33,198 bases of DNA, taken from positions 1-33,198 of the IMG/VR virus record IMGVR_UViG_3300045919_000425. One strand, written 5' to 3'. The DNA is from a virus. The translations under genes were made by a program, and so were the position numbers. The notes under the pieces were generated by a model. The model was not told where the DNA came from. It did not search any database and saw only the letters and a program-made list of their open reading frames with translations. Shown here piece by piece: positions 26,501-33,198 of this stretch; position 1 is the stretch's first letter, and each line of letters begins with the position of its first letter.

Positions 26501-26731
26501 CTAATATCCTCGCATTTCCCTTTCAAGCTCTGCCCGAATTTCGGAGTCTAGCTCCATACGACGCTGTTCTTGAAGGTATTCATTTTCTTGATCTTCTAAA
26601 AGTGCTGACTGCTCCCAAACTTCATACATTGCAGATTCCACTGCTTGAAGCTCCTCTTCTGTATGGTCAATACCTAGTCCTAATAATATTTCTTCCCGTT
26701 TCTCATTCAGCTTAGATAATTCGTTTTGCAT
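26501..26731 (-). CDS. Acidic coiled-coil protein, first gene of the minus array
   Basis: A 76-residue, highly charged helical protein (MQNELSKLNEKREEILLGLG, later LEDQENEYLQEQRRMELDSE), probably a coiled coil. It follows the promoter at 26749-26777 with ribosome site CGGAGGGTGT. Function unknown. Confidence 0.68.
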   Translation of the reverse strand: MQNELSKLNEKREEILLGLGIDHTEEELQAVESAMYEVWEQSALLEDQENEYLQEQRRMELDSEIRAELEREMRGY

Positions 26732-26748
26732 ACACCCTCCGTGAAATT

Positions 26749-26777
26749 AATCTATCATACCCTTAACAGTCTGTCAA
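26749..26777 (-). promoter_or_regulatory. Sigma70-type promoter for the minus array
   Basis: On the minus strand TTGACA (26772-26777), 17 bases, TAGATT (26749-26754). It stands about 20 bases upstream of the first array gene and diverges from the tail-fibre gene, whose own promoter I cannot see. Confidence 0.72.
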
Positions 26778-26822
26778 TGGCGACAACTAATTTAATTAAA
26801 CAATTTAATAACCGAGGTTTTT

Positions 26823-27731
26823 ATGAGTGGTACGACTAGTATTGGTATGATCTTACCCTATGCAGGGGACATCCGGCAGGGATTTTTACCAAGAGGGTTT
26901 CTGTTTTGCGACGGTTCGGCTATTTCAAGGAGTCAGTATTCTGATCTATTTGATGTGATCGGAGTTTCATTTGGAGTAGGAGATGGAGTCTCCACCTTTA
27001 AACTACCTGATTTTAGGGGTAGATTTATTAGAGGTGTAGATAACGCATCTGGTCACGATCCAGATGCTTCCAGGAGGGTTTCTATGGCATCTGGTGGCAA
27101 TCCTGGAGATAACGTAGGATCTATCCAAACCGATGAAATACTATCTCACACTCACTTTGGGAATGTCTCTGGTGTACCGCAAGCCAATGCGACCACTATG
27201 TGTGCTCAAGCTGGTGGACTTGATATTGGGGATATATTTGCGCTGCGTATGTCTTATTCTGGTGGTGCTGAAACTAGGCCAAAAAATGCGGCAGCTCATT
27301 TTATTATTAAATACACAGAAATATCACCAGTTTCACTTAACATAACAAAGACGGACTTTTCCTCCCAATCTTTTGTGCCCAATACTCGCATACCTTTAAG
27401 TTGGGATTCATATGATTCGATCTATGACCCATATAAAATGAAGATGGCTGATAAAACCGCATTATTTCTCCCAACACAAGGAGAATATGATATTTCCAGC
27501 TCGTGCTTATTTGATGGCTCATTGTCTGGGATTAAGAATGTGACAATTTCCGTGCTTATTAATGGCCGGATACTTCAGGAAAATACAATCTCAGGAGTTT
27601 CTTCTTTAGTTTGTTGCAGTTCGTCACTGAATTCTGGAGATTTTGTTGAAATACGGATAACACAAGACGGGAAACTCCTGGCCCCACTAATTTTCGCTTC
27701 AATAAGTATTAAGCTGGCCAGAGTTTATTGA
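26823..27731 (+). CDS. Tail-collar fibre protein with C-terminal jelly-roll-like domain
   Basis: A 302-residue virion protein. Residues 1-110 are a phage tail collar domain (PF07484 type): MILPYAGD, GFLFCDGSAISRSQYSDLF, FKLPDFRGRFIRGVD, then SHTHFGN and the closing FIIKYTEI near 160-170. Residues 175-302 are beta-rich with SWDSYDSIYDPYKM, LPTQGEYDISSSCLFDG, TISVLINGRIL and IFASISIKLARV, a C1q/TNF-like pattern that often forms receptor-binding trimers in phage fibres. Role: distal tail fibre or adaptor at the host surface. Confidence 0.85.
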   Translation: MSGTTSIGMILPYAGDIRQGFLPRGFLFCDGSAISRSQYSDLFDVIGVSFGVGDGVSTFKLPDFRGRFIRGVDNASGHDPDASRRVSMASGGNPGDNVGSIQTDEILSHTHFGNVSGVPQANATTMCAQAGGLDIGDIFALRMSYSGGAETRPKNAAAHFIIKYTEISPVSLNITKTDFSSQSFVPNTRIPLSWDSYDSIYDPYKMKMADKTALFLPTQGEYDISSSCLFDGSLSGIKNVTISVLINGRILQENTISGVSSLVCCSSSLNSGDFVEIRITQDGKLLAPLIFASISIKLARVY

Positions 27732-27788
27732 TCTCAGGGTGTATAATTACTGCGAGGACAATCCCACTAAAAAATAATAAGAGAAATC

Positions 27789-28292
27789 ATGTACACTCAA
27801 ACTAAAGATATCAATATCTCTCTTTATTCAGTAACTTATCCCGATCAAGCGAATTTGCCATTATTTATAAATAATCGTAATCCTGATGGGATAAGTTACT
27901 CATTAGCTTATCCGACAAATATTAATTTGTTTATTTCTATCAACACGCTTGATAACCCAAATGTTAATGGGATACTGTATGTATTTAGGGATCTGACCGA
28001 CCTTACAGTGATTAATCCGACTCCTGATTACATTATTAATATCGTCAATAGCGAGATTTTAAACTCAGATAATGGGATTTATACGCTTTCATTTGGGTTC
28101 AGTGGGACGGAACAAGTATTCGTTGGGTTTCAGTTTATCCCAAGCACCAGGAACACCTTTCAGGGTGCTCTTAATATTCATTCTAATATTTTATATAGCT
28201 TTACCCCAACTCTTCCGCCTGGAGGATTTGTAGTGAAAGAGGTCGACTCAATTTCAGGGGTTGAGATTCCTCTAATGTTATTCTTCCCCTGA
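27789..28292 (+). CDS. Putative tail-fibre associated beta-rich protein
   Basis: A 167-residue protein dominated by strands and Asn/Pro/Gly turns (INLFISINTLDNPNVNGI, YTLSFGFSGTEQVFVGF, LPPGGFVVKEVDSISGVEI). No signature, but the composition and its position between two fibre-type genes suggest a structural tail component. Confidence 0.62.
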   Translation: MYTQTKDINISLYSVTYPDQANLPLFINNRNPDGISYSLAYPTNINLFISINTLDNPNVNGILYVFRDLTDLTVINPTPDYIINIVNSEILNSDNGIYTLSFGFSGTEQVFVGFQFIPSTRNTFQGALNIHSNILYSFTPTLPPGGFVVKEVDSISGVEIPLMLFFP

Positions 28293-28304
28293 GTGGAGAT
28301 TTTT

Positions 28305-28919
28305 ATGTCATTTGTTAAGTTTACGGGTAATGTGGATTTAGACTCCCACAAAATACTCAACCTTGCCAACCCTTCTGCTTCTTCTGATGGAGCGAATAAA
28401 GGATATGTTGATTCTGCTATTGCGGCGATTAATCCAGCTAAAGTTGTTCATGCCTCAGACGCATCACTAACTGCATGGATCGCTTCTTCTAGCTATGCGT
28501 CTAATATTTCTTCCTATCCAGCAGGGACCGTTCTTTTACTTCCTAGTGCGTCGTCTGCTGAAAGTGGTCAATACTTTCAAAATGGTGGCTCGGCTGGAAC
28601 TGAGGCGGATTGGTCTTTACTAGGTAACGCACCCTCTGCAAGTGAAGTAAGAAGTCACTTAAGCGCAGGGAGCGGTTTGGCCTTTTCGGGAGGTGCATTT
28701 TCTGTATCTTCAGCGATTAAAGGGATGATTGGGGACGGATCGGCAACATCTTTTACTATTTCCGTACCTATTGATGATGTTGTTATTTCAGTAAGAGAGG
28801 CTTCTTCTGGGGAGTTTGTTGGGGTACAAGCTGCGGTAGCTTCTGGAGTAGTTACGCTCACTTTTGCGTCAGCGCCTTCATCGAATCAATACAAGTATTG
28901 TATTATTCCAGGGTATTAA
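28305..28919 (+). CDS. Tail-fibre protein
   Basis: A 204-residue protein starting MSFVKFTGNVDLDSHKILNL. ATG 28305 after TGGAGATTTTT is preferred to a GTG 12 bases upstream. The opening LDSHKILNLANPSASSDGAN, KGYVDSAI is the common fibre repeat seen in many phage tail fibres. The rest is Ser/Ala/Gly-rich with short strands and ends in YKYCIIPGY. Likely a trimeric fibre or fibre-connector. Confidence 0.78.
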   Translation: MSFVKFTGNVDLDSHKILNLANPSASSDGANKGYVDSAIAAINPAKVVHASDASLTAWIASSSYASNISSYPAGTVLLLPSASSAESGQYFQNGGSAGTEADWSLLGNAPSASEVRSHLSAGSGLAFSGGAFSVSSAIKGMIGDGSATSFTISVPIDDVVISVREASSGEFVGVQAAVASGVVTLTFASAPSSNQYKYCIIPGY

Positions 28920-28923
28920 AAAC

Positions 28924-28946
28924 AATAAGCCCAATCGGGGCTTATT
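28924..28946. terminator. Bidirectional terminator between convergent genes
   Basis: AATAAGCCC (28924-28932), loop AATCG, GGGCTTATT (28938-28946). On the minus strand it is followed by GTTTTTTAA, a good terminator; on the plus strand by TAACTT only. It overlaps the stop of the minus-strand lipoprotein. Confidence 0.75.
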
Positions 28947-29424
28947 TAACTTCAGAGTATTCTTTTGATTCAAAGAAGAATGGTTTCGGGGTTACAAAGC
29001 TTAAAATATTATCTTCTGAGATGGAATATTCTGCTTTGTAACTATCGGACCAGGCAATTGTTGCTGAGTCTTTTGCACAATAAATATGACTAAACTCTAA
29101 TTCACCTAATGAGTTAGTTCCTGAAACTACCACAGTAGCAGTGCAATCCCAAAGAGCAGTGTCGGCTACCCAGTAAGATAAACTTACTTTTCCTTCCCAA
29201 GCAACTGGCGAGTTAAATTCAGACGGAGAAAGCTTGAAAGTTTGGCCATCAGCCGACTGGAATGCTGAAAAAATTGTCGCATGATGTACTGGAGGTTTTA
29301 CTGGAATATCTGGTTGTATGATTACTGCTGGTGGCACCGCTGACGTTTTGTCACTAAATTGGCGGCTACAAGAAGCAGACGTTAAAAGCAAAGAAGCCGC
29401 TAATATTTTACTATAAAGTTTCAT
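28942..29424 (-). CDS. Putative lipoprotein
   Basis: A 160-residue protein starting MKLYSKILAASLLLTSASC. ATG 29424, after AAAGGGATTTAT, is chosen over an ATG 15 bases upstream. The hydrophobic segment ends in SASC, a tolerable lipobox with Cys19, followed by SRQFSDKTS. The mature part has strands and two more Cys (DCTATVVV, IYCAKDS) that may be disulphide-bonded. Likely outer or inner membrane lipoprotein, possibly altering the infected cell surface. Confidence 0.68.
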   Translation of the reverse strand: MKLYSKILAASLLLTSASCSRQFSDKTSAVPPAVIIQPDIPVKPPVHHATIFSAFQSADGQTFKLSPSEFNSPVAWEGKVSLSYWVADTALWDCTATVVVSGTNSLGELEFSHIYCAKDSATIAWSDSYKAEYSISEDNILSFVTPKPFFFESKEYSEVK

Positions 29425-29475
29425 ATAAATCCCTTTCAAAAGATTTGGAGCAAGATAGTTCTTGCTATTTTATTA

Positions 29476-31044
29476 TCAGACAACAGAGAGTTTATCACTA
29501 TCATTCTTGATGCAAATTAAATTAACGGTTCTATCTGCTAGGATCTCCGTTAAATCTACATACATATCGGTAACATACACTACCGATATTAACTTATTTG
29601 GTGGCAGATCTAAATCTTCCCGAATTTGCTTGATTTGTGCTGAACCCAAATCAGTTCCTCCACCTCCAACCAGGGCTACCTTGGAAGCCATTACGGCTGC
29701 GGGATCTACTCGCCGAAGTTCCACATCACAACAGTACATTGCTGATAAATGTCCTGCCTTCATCAGACTGTTCGCAACAGAAAAACTCATACTCAATGTT
29801 TCTTCATCAAACATAGAACCTGAAGTGTCCAAGACTAAAATAATAGCCGGCCTGTAATTTTGTGCTGAAAACCTTTCAGTAGGGACAAAGAATGAATTTC
29901 TGGATCTAATAACCCTCCAAGACAATTCACTTTTAGGCTTAGATGACAAAACCTTCACTGCATTTCGAATTTTCATTAAGAGAGCTGTAATGTACTGAGG
30001 CGCATATTTTTCTTTTACGAAAATTTCTGCATCTGCTGCACCCTTTCCAGGAGAACCTTTTGTTAGATCTCTCCCTACCACCTTAGCCTGGCGCATGGCC
30101 TTTTCTGTTCTTTTCTTTCTAGACTCCTTGGAATTATCACCATCGTCACAATCCATATCATGATCATCAAGCCCGTTTTCTCCAACTTGATCGAGCTTAT
30201 CCTTCATTCTCCGAAATGCTATGCTCGATAAAATAGGCCAACTCGTATCCGGTCGCACTTCTTGAATAGAGATGTCGTTTGGATCTATAGGGAATAATTC
30301 ATCAAAACCTGCTACCGTGCAATATGAAGTGAAAGGAGTCCCACTGATCGATTTCTCCCTCTCTCCTTCTAATCTTAGTAACTCTTTCTCCGTGGAGCTA
30401 ATTTTATCGCTCAGCAGATTTGCCTCTGAGGAATCTACTGTTGAGCTTAATATCTCATTAAGCTTGATTAACGTTAACTTTAACTCCTTGATAGCTTCTT
30501 CTAACGTGTATCGAGAAATTTCATACGCCCCTGCCTGGATTTCTTCCATCTGAAGAATATCTGAATGTAAGGCCATATCCATACAGATATTCAGAATTCT
30601 ATGCGCTGAAGAGCCTTTTATTTTCCCAGTTTTTTCATCTTCCAGCATTTTAGCTAGATCTGAATCAAGCTCTCTGTTGGAAGTTTGGTCTCTTTGATAA
30701 GCCTGGGGGATATGCCTTAGTTCGTGTAAGATTAAGAAGCATACTGCCCGTGCTGAACCCTTAAATGGAAATCCTGGATTGATTTCTATTGTTTTTTCAA
30801 AAAAATTTTCAGATGGCCGTTCTGTTTCCGGCATAAAAGTTTCGATGATATCTTTACGGATCGAAACTTTTATATCCTTAGTAATGGTTATAGAAGCTAA
30901 CGCCCGTGCTTTTGATGGGAATTCCCATATATCAACCACTGAAGCTAACGCTTGGGTGTAATACATCTGTTTTTGACGTAAGTACGAGTACAATGTAGAT
31001 CTAGCTAGGTGATACTTCTCTTCCGTAGACAATTCTCTCTTCAT
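29476..31044 (-). CDS. VWA-domain protein with N-terminal metallopeptidase-like domain (DUF2201 type)
   Basis: A 522-residue protein. The N-terminal domain has HELRH (107-111) in LILHELRHIPQAY, an HExxH zinc motif, with a helical region after it (ILNICMDMALHSDI). Middle: coiled coil (residues 185-232) and an acidic stretch DDHDMDCDDGD. The C-terminal VWA domain carries a full MIDAS: DTSGS (406-410), Thr464 in GGGGTDLG and Asp493 in VTDMY. This is the known partner type of MoxR ATPases, encoded next door. In such pairs the ATPase is thought to remodel metal-linked complexes; the phage role is unknown. Confidence 0.85.
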   Translation of the reverse strand: MKRELSTEEKYHLARSTLYSYLRQKQMYYTQALASVVDIWEFPSKARALASITITKDIKVSIRKDIIETFMPETERPSENFFEKTIEINPGFPFKGSARAVCFLILHELRHIPQAYQRDQTSNRELDSDLAKMLEDEKTGKIKGSSAHRILNICMDMALHSDILQMEEIQAGAYEISRYTLEEAIKELKLTLIKLNEILSSTVDSSEANLLSDKISSTEKELLRLEGEREKSISGTPFTSYCTVAGFDELFPIDPNDISIQEVRPDTSWPILSSIAFRRMKDKLDQVGENGLDDHDMDCDDGDNSKESRKKRTEKAMRQAKVVGRDLTKGSPGKGAADAEIFVKEKYAPQYITALLMKIRNAVKVLSSKPKSELSWRVIRSRNSFFVPTERFSAQNYRPAIILVLDTSGSMFDEETLSMSFSVANSLMKAGHLSAMYCCDVELRRVDPAAVMASKVALVGGGGTDLGSAQIKQIREDLDLPPNKLISVVYVTDMYVDLTEILADRTVNLICIKNDSDKLSVV

Positions 31045-31073
31045 TAAACCTCCCTGAAATCTTCTATTAATTA

Positions 31074-32282
31074 TTACGATTTAATAGAAGACTGATTATT
31101 AAGAATCAACTTACCGCAACCACCATTAGCCTTCATGATGACAAAAATGTTGACATCCTTGAATTTGCCATCCCTAGTTTCTATCTCAAGCCTTACGGAA
31201 TCTGTGTATGAAATATTTGCTGGACTTAACACATAAGACACAACTTCAGGAGAAGCCATTTCGTACAAATAATTCGTGTAAATAATCGACCTTCTTTTGG
31301 ATTCTTCTGTTGTGATGGTTGGGATAACCTCACGGAGCTTTCTTAAAAGAAATCCGTAAACTTCTACCTGTTGTCCTGTTGATTCTAACTTCTTAAATAC
31401 ATGGAAATTATCATAAGTTAACTCCTCTGGTATTTTAACTTCCTTCTTCTTTTCTCTTAATATGCGTAAATCCTCTGCTAAGATTTCCCCATACTCTAAT
31501 CCTAATCTTCCACATAAAATAGTGGAAATTTCATTGTCATCCAAGAAATCCATTCCTGCTTCGATGATCGCTATCGCATCTGTCTGTTGACGAGCACACG
31601 CAAGTTGTTTATGATCGTATCCGTCAACGTCAAAAAAGTGCTTTTGAACAAAATACGTAATACAAGATGGTCCACGCATTTCAATTAGTTCTAAGTTTAG
31701 TCCCGTGGCATACTTTTTAAACGTATTGTAGTCAATTTGATGTGTCACATGAGTAAATCTTCTCATTCCAGCCTGGTTTAATGTTAAGTCCTGATGGCCA
31801 CCATCTTCACGATCAAAGTTTGAGGCAGCGATAATAAACACATCACCTCTTATCTTACGGCCTGCAATTGTGTGATCATTTGCTATTTCCATGATGATAG
31901 GGAGCATGCTTTGATGTGCTCTTGTGATCTCATCCAAAAACAAGAACATTGGTGGGTACTTATTACCGTTTTCATCTACTGCGTCAGTTAGTTTACGAAT
32001 CCACCATGCTGGAAATTCAACCAGTTTCCCATCCACGATCCCCATAGCGAACATATCTATAGATGATTTATCTGCCATAGGCAAAACGAAGCATTCAAAT
32101 CCACATTCCTTAGCTAACTCCTGGGATAACTCTTTGGAAAAAGCTGTGACCGATTGCGATTTACCGTTTCCTGATGAACCCCAAATTAATAAAGACTTGT
32201 TTGCTAGTATATGTGCTTTAACTATGTTTCTGGTATTCAAATAAGAAGAATAAGATCTGACAGAATTATTTGTATCGTTCAT
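31074..32282 (-). CDS. MoxR-family AAA+ ATPase
   Basis: A 402-residue ATPase. Walker A GSSGNGKS (35-42), Walker B FLFLDE (113-118), sensor 1 IIAASN (150-155), GMRRF with two Arg (172-176) as likely arginine finger. The AHQSMLPIIMEIANDHTIAG region matches the MoxR/AAA_5 insert order. It precedes the VWA protein by 30 bases on the same strand, the standard MoxR-VWA pair, which works as a chaperone-like remodelling complex. Confidence 0.9.
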   Translation of the reverse strand: MNDTNNSVRSYSSYLNTRNIVKAHILANKSLLIWGSSGNGKSQSVTAFSKELSQELAKECGFECFVLPMADKSSIDMFAMGIVDGKLVEFPAWWIRKLTDAVDENGNKYPPMFLFLDEITRAHQSMLPIIMEIANDHTIAGRKIRGDVFIIAASNFDREDGGHQDLTLNQAGMRRFTHVTHQIDYNTFKKYATGLNLELIEMRGPSCITYFVQKHFFDVDGYDHKQLACARQQTDAIAIIEAGMDFLDDNEISTILCGRLGLEYGEILAEDLRILREKKKEVKIPEELTYDNFHVFKKLESTGQQVEVYGFLLRKLREVIPTITTEESKRRSIIYTNYLYEMASPEVVSYVLSPANISYTDSVRLEIETRDGKFKDVNIFVIMKANGGCGKLILNNQSSIKS

Positions 32283-32309
32283 AGAAACTCCTTTTTATTC
32301 ATTATTCAA

Positions 32310-32645
32310 CTAGTGTGATAAAACTTCTACACGGAAAACTTTGTAAGCGCAATCATCAGATATCGATAATTCTTTTGCCTTACTCTCTGCATCTTCTTCT
32401 GATAAAGATGCAAACTCTATTGATGACTCCTCTGGATATTCCACGAATTCAGGGATTACCCAATAAATAAATGACTCAGAAACCGGAGTATCTGCGAACG
32501 TCGCTCTCACTGAAACAATAACTTCTTCTATTTCACAATCATTATCATTCTCTTCCAGTTCATTCATCTTGTAAAACTCCGCTGTTTCTGCGTTCTTGCA
32601 AACATAAAGAACATCTTCCTGGCTAGAAACATAAAATACTTTCAT
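32310..32645 (-). CDS. Unknown small acidic protein
   Basis: A 111-residue acidic protein (MKVFYVSSQEDVLYVCKNAE). It contains EEVIVSVRATFADT, a strand PVSESFIYWVIPEFVEYPEE and a repeat-like helix LSEEDAESKAKELSIS. First gene behind the promoter at 32663-32691, upstream of MoxR. Function unknown. Confidence 0.66.
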   Translation of the reverse strand: MKVFYVSSQEDVLYVCKNAETAEFYKMNELEENDNDCEIEEVIVSVRATFADTPVSESFIYWVIPEFVEYPEESSIEFASLSEEDAESKAKELSISDDCAYKVFRVEVLSH

Positions 32646-32662
32646 TGAATCCTCCCTGAATA

Positions 32663-32691
32663 ACTCTACCAGACATTTAACTAAAAGTCAA
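32663..32691 (-). promoter_or_regulatory. Cassette-type promoter on the minus strand
   Basis: On the minus strand TTGACT (32686-32691), 17 bases, TAGAGT (32663-32668). The sequence CTTGACTTTTAGTTAAA keeps the inverted repeat of the plus-strand cassettes except for one outer base, so the same regulator may control the acidic gene, MoxR and VWA genes. Confidence 0.75.
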
Positions 32692-32978
32692 GGACTCCGC
32701 TTAATTATTTTAACACATCCATCTAAGTACCGTAATTCTATATACAAAGGGCAGTTTAATCCACACATCTCATCGTCTGCCTCTGCGTAATCCTCGGCAC
32801 CACTGTCATAAAACACAAGACTCCCTTCGATACAATCTCGGACTATGTTATTCATCTCATTTTCATAGTAAGTAAAATCTGGATCGTACTCTAACATTTC
32901 TCTATCAAGGTCACGGAACAAGAATTGCACGTAAGTGTTTGAATAACTTTTCATCGCCCAAATAGTTAATTCATTCAT
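32688..32978 (-). CDS. DG-hairpin family protein outside the main array
   Basis: A 96-residue, acidic member: MNELTIWAMKSYSNTYVQFL, helix NEMNNIVRDCIEGSLVFYD, then LNCPLYIELRYLDGCVKIIK. CPLYIELRYLDG is nearly identical to the archetype at 20413 although 12 kb away and in a different operon. The start overlaps the stop of the partial upstream gene as ATGA. Confidence 0.73.
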   Translation of the reverse strand: MNELTIWAMKSYSNTYVQFLFRDLDREMLEYDPDFTYYENEMNNIVRDCIEGSLVFYDSGAEDYAEADDEMCGLNCPLYIELRYLDGCVKIIKRSP

Positions 32979-33198
32979 TTAATTTCCTCACTTGGAGTCC
33001 AAGTGAGGTTCGGATCTCTCCCAAGAAATCTTAGCCATCGATACAGATCTTCATTATTCTTAGATAGAATGTACTTACCATCACTAAAAATATCGGTATA
33101 GTCTAAATGATATTCATTTTGTTTTAGTTCAATTCTCGGGAGATTTTTGATTACCCAGAAATCGTGACAGTTACAGCCTTTTCTTTTTGTTTTATTCC
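32975..33198 (-). CDS. Unknown protein, C-terminal part (partial)
   Basis: An open frame enters from the right edge and ends at TGA 32975-32977. The visible 74 residues include CNCHDFWVIKNLPRIEL, YTDIFSDGKYILSKNN and DLYRWLRFLGRDPNLTW. ATGA overlap with the next gene supports coding. No function recognised. Confidence 0.62.
   Translation of the reverse strand, partial: NKTKRKGCNCHDFWVIKNLPRIELKQNEYHLDYTDIFSDGKYILSKNNEDLYRWLRFLGRDPNLTWTPSEEIK

Noticed and set aside
27742-27747. TATAAT upstream of the 27789 gene as a promoter
   Set aside because: No acceptable -35 at 16-18 bp and no proper extended -10; structural genes here are probably transcribed by another route or from upstream.

Overview
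The window reads as part of the accessory genome of a large, AT-rich tailed phage (Caudoviricetes, probably jumbo-sized) of a Gram-negative host. Support comes from a phage-type GH24 lysozyme, a tail-collar fibre protein followed by two more fibre-like genes, an AAA+ MoxR ATPase paired with a VWA/HExxH protein, several genes with secretion or lipoprotein signals, very dense small genes with ATGA stop/start overlaps, and no chromosomal housekeeping genes. The host cannot be named from the sequence. All predicted promoters are of the sigma70 type (TTGACA/T, 17 bp, TAnnnT).

Layout. (1) 1-2247, plus strand: overlapping small genes including a zinc ribbon, a lipase-fold protein whose catalytic Ser is Phe, and a SLOG/DUF2493 protein. 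(2) 2244-3038, minus: signal-anchored GH24 lysozyme, ending tail-to-tail with the previous gene inside one palindrome. (3) 3040-3810: a 770-bp non-coding stretch with a cluster of GTAC/CTAG palindromes, a 41-bp direct repeat, a possible pseudoknot RNA with terminator, and a perfect 30-bp palindrome. (4) 3808-17883, plus: small genes arranged in cassettes. Each cassette starts with an almost identical promoter that overlaps a 17-bp inverted repeat (CTTGACTTCTAGTTAAG). Most then have a 200-310 nt structured leader RNA before the first gene. Leaders fall into at least two structural classes whose stems show compensatory changes. The genes include two paralogue families, a triple AP2-like protein, an acidic repeat protein, and small membrane or secreted proteins. 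(5) 18073-26731, minus: one long run of mostly paralogous 70-130 aa proteins, named here the DG-hairpin family. They share a helix block and a C-terminal strand-turn-strand of the form LxLxYxDGxxKxL. At least four copies are frameshifted or truncated. The run ends in a class I methyltransferase. (6) 26823-28919, plus: tail-fibre genes. (7) 28942-33198, minus: lipoprotein, VWA/metallopeptidase-like protein, MoxR ATPase, a small acidic gene, one further DG-hairpin member and a partial gene. The small acidic gene has a promoter carrying the same inverted repeat as the plus-strand cassettes.

The two most unusual things are the family of repeated, covarying, mosaic leader RNAs behind a shared operator-promoter, and the roughly 20-member DG-hairpin array. 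The first looks like a regulon controlled by one repressor-like dimer plus RNA structure. The second looks like an expanding and decaying set of host-interaction factors. Both functional readings are inference.
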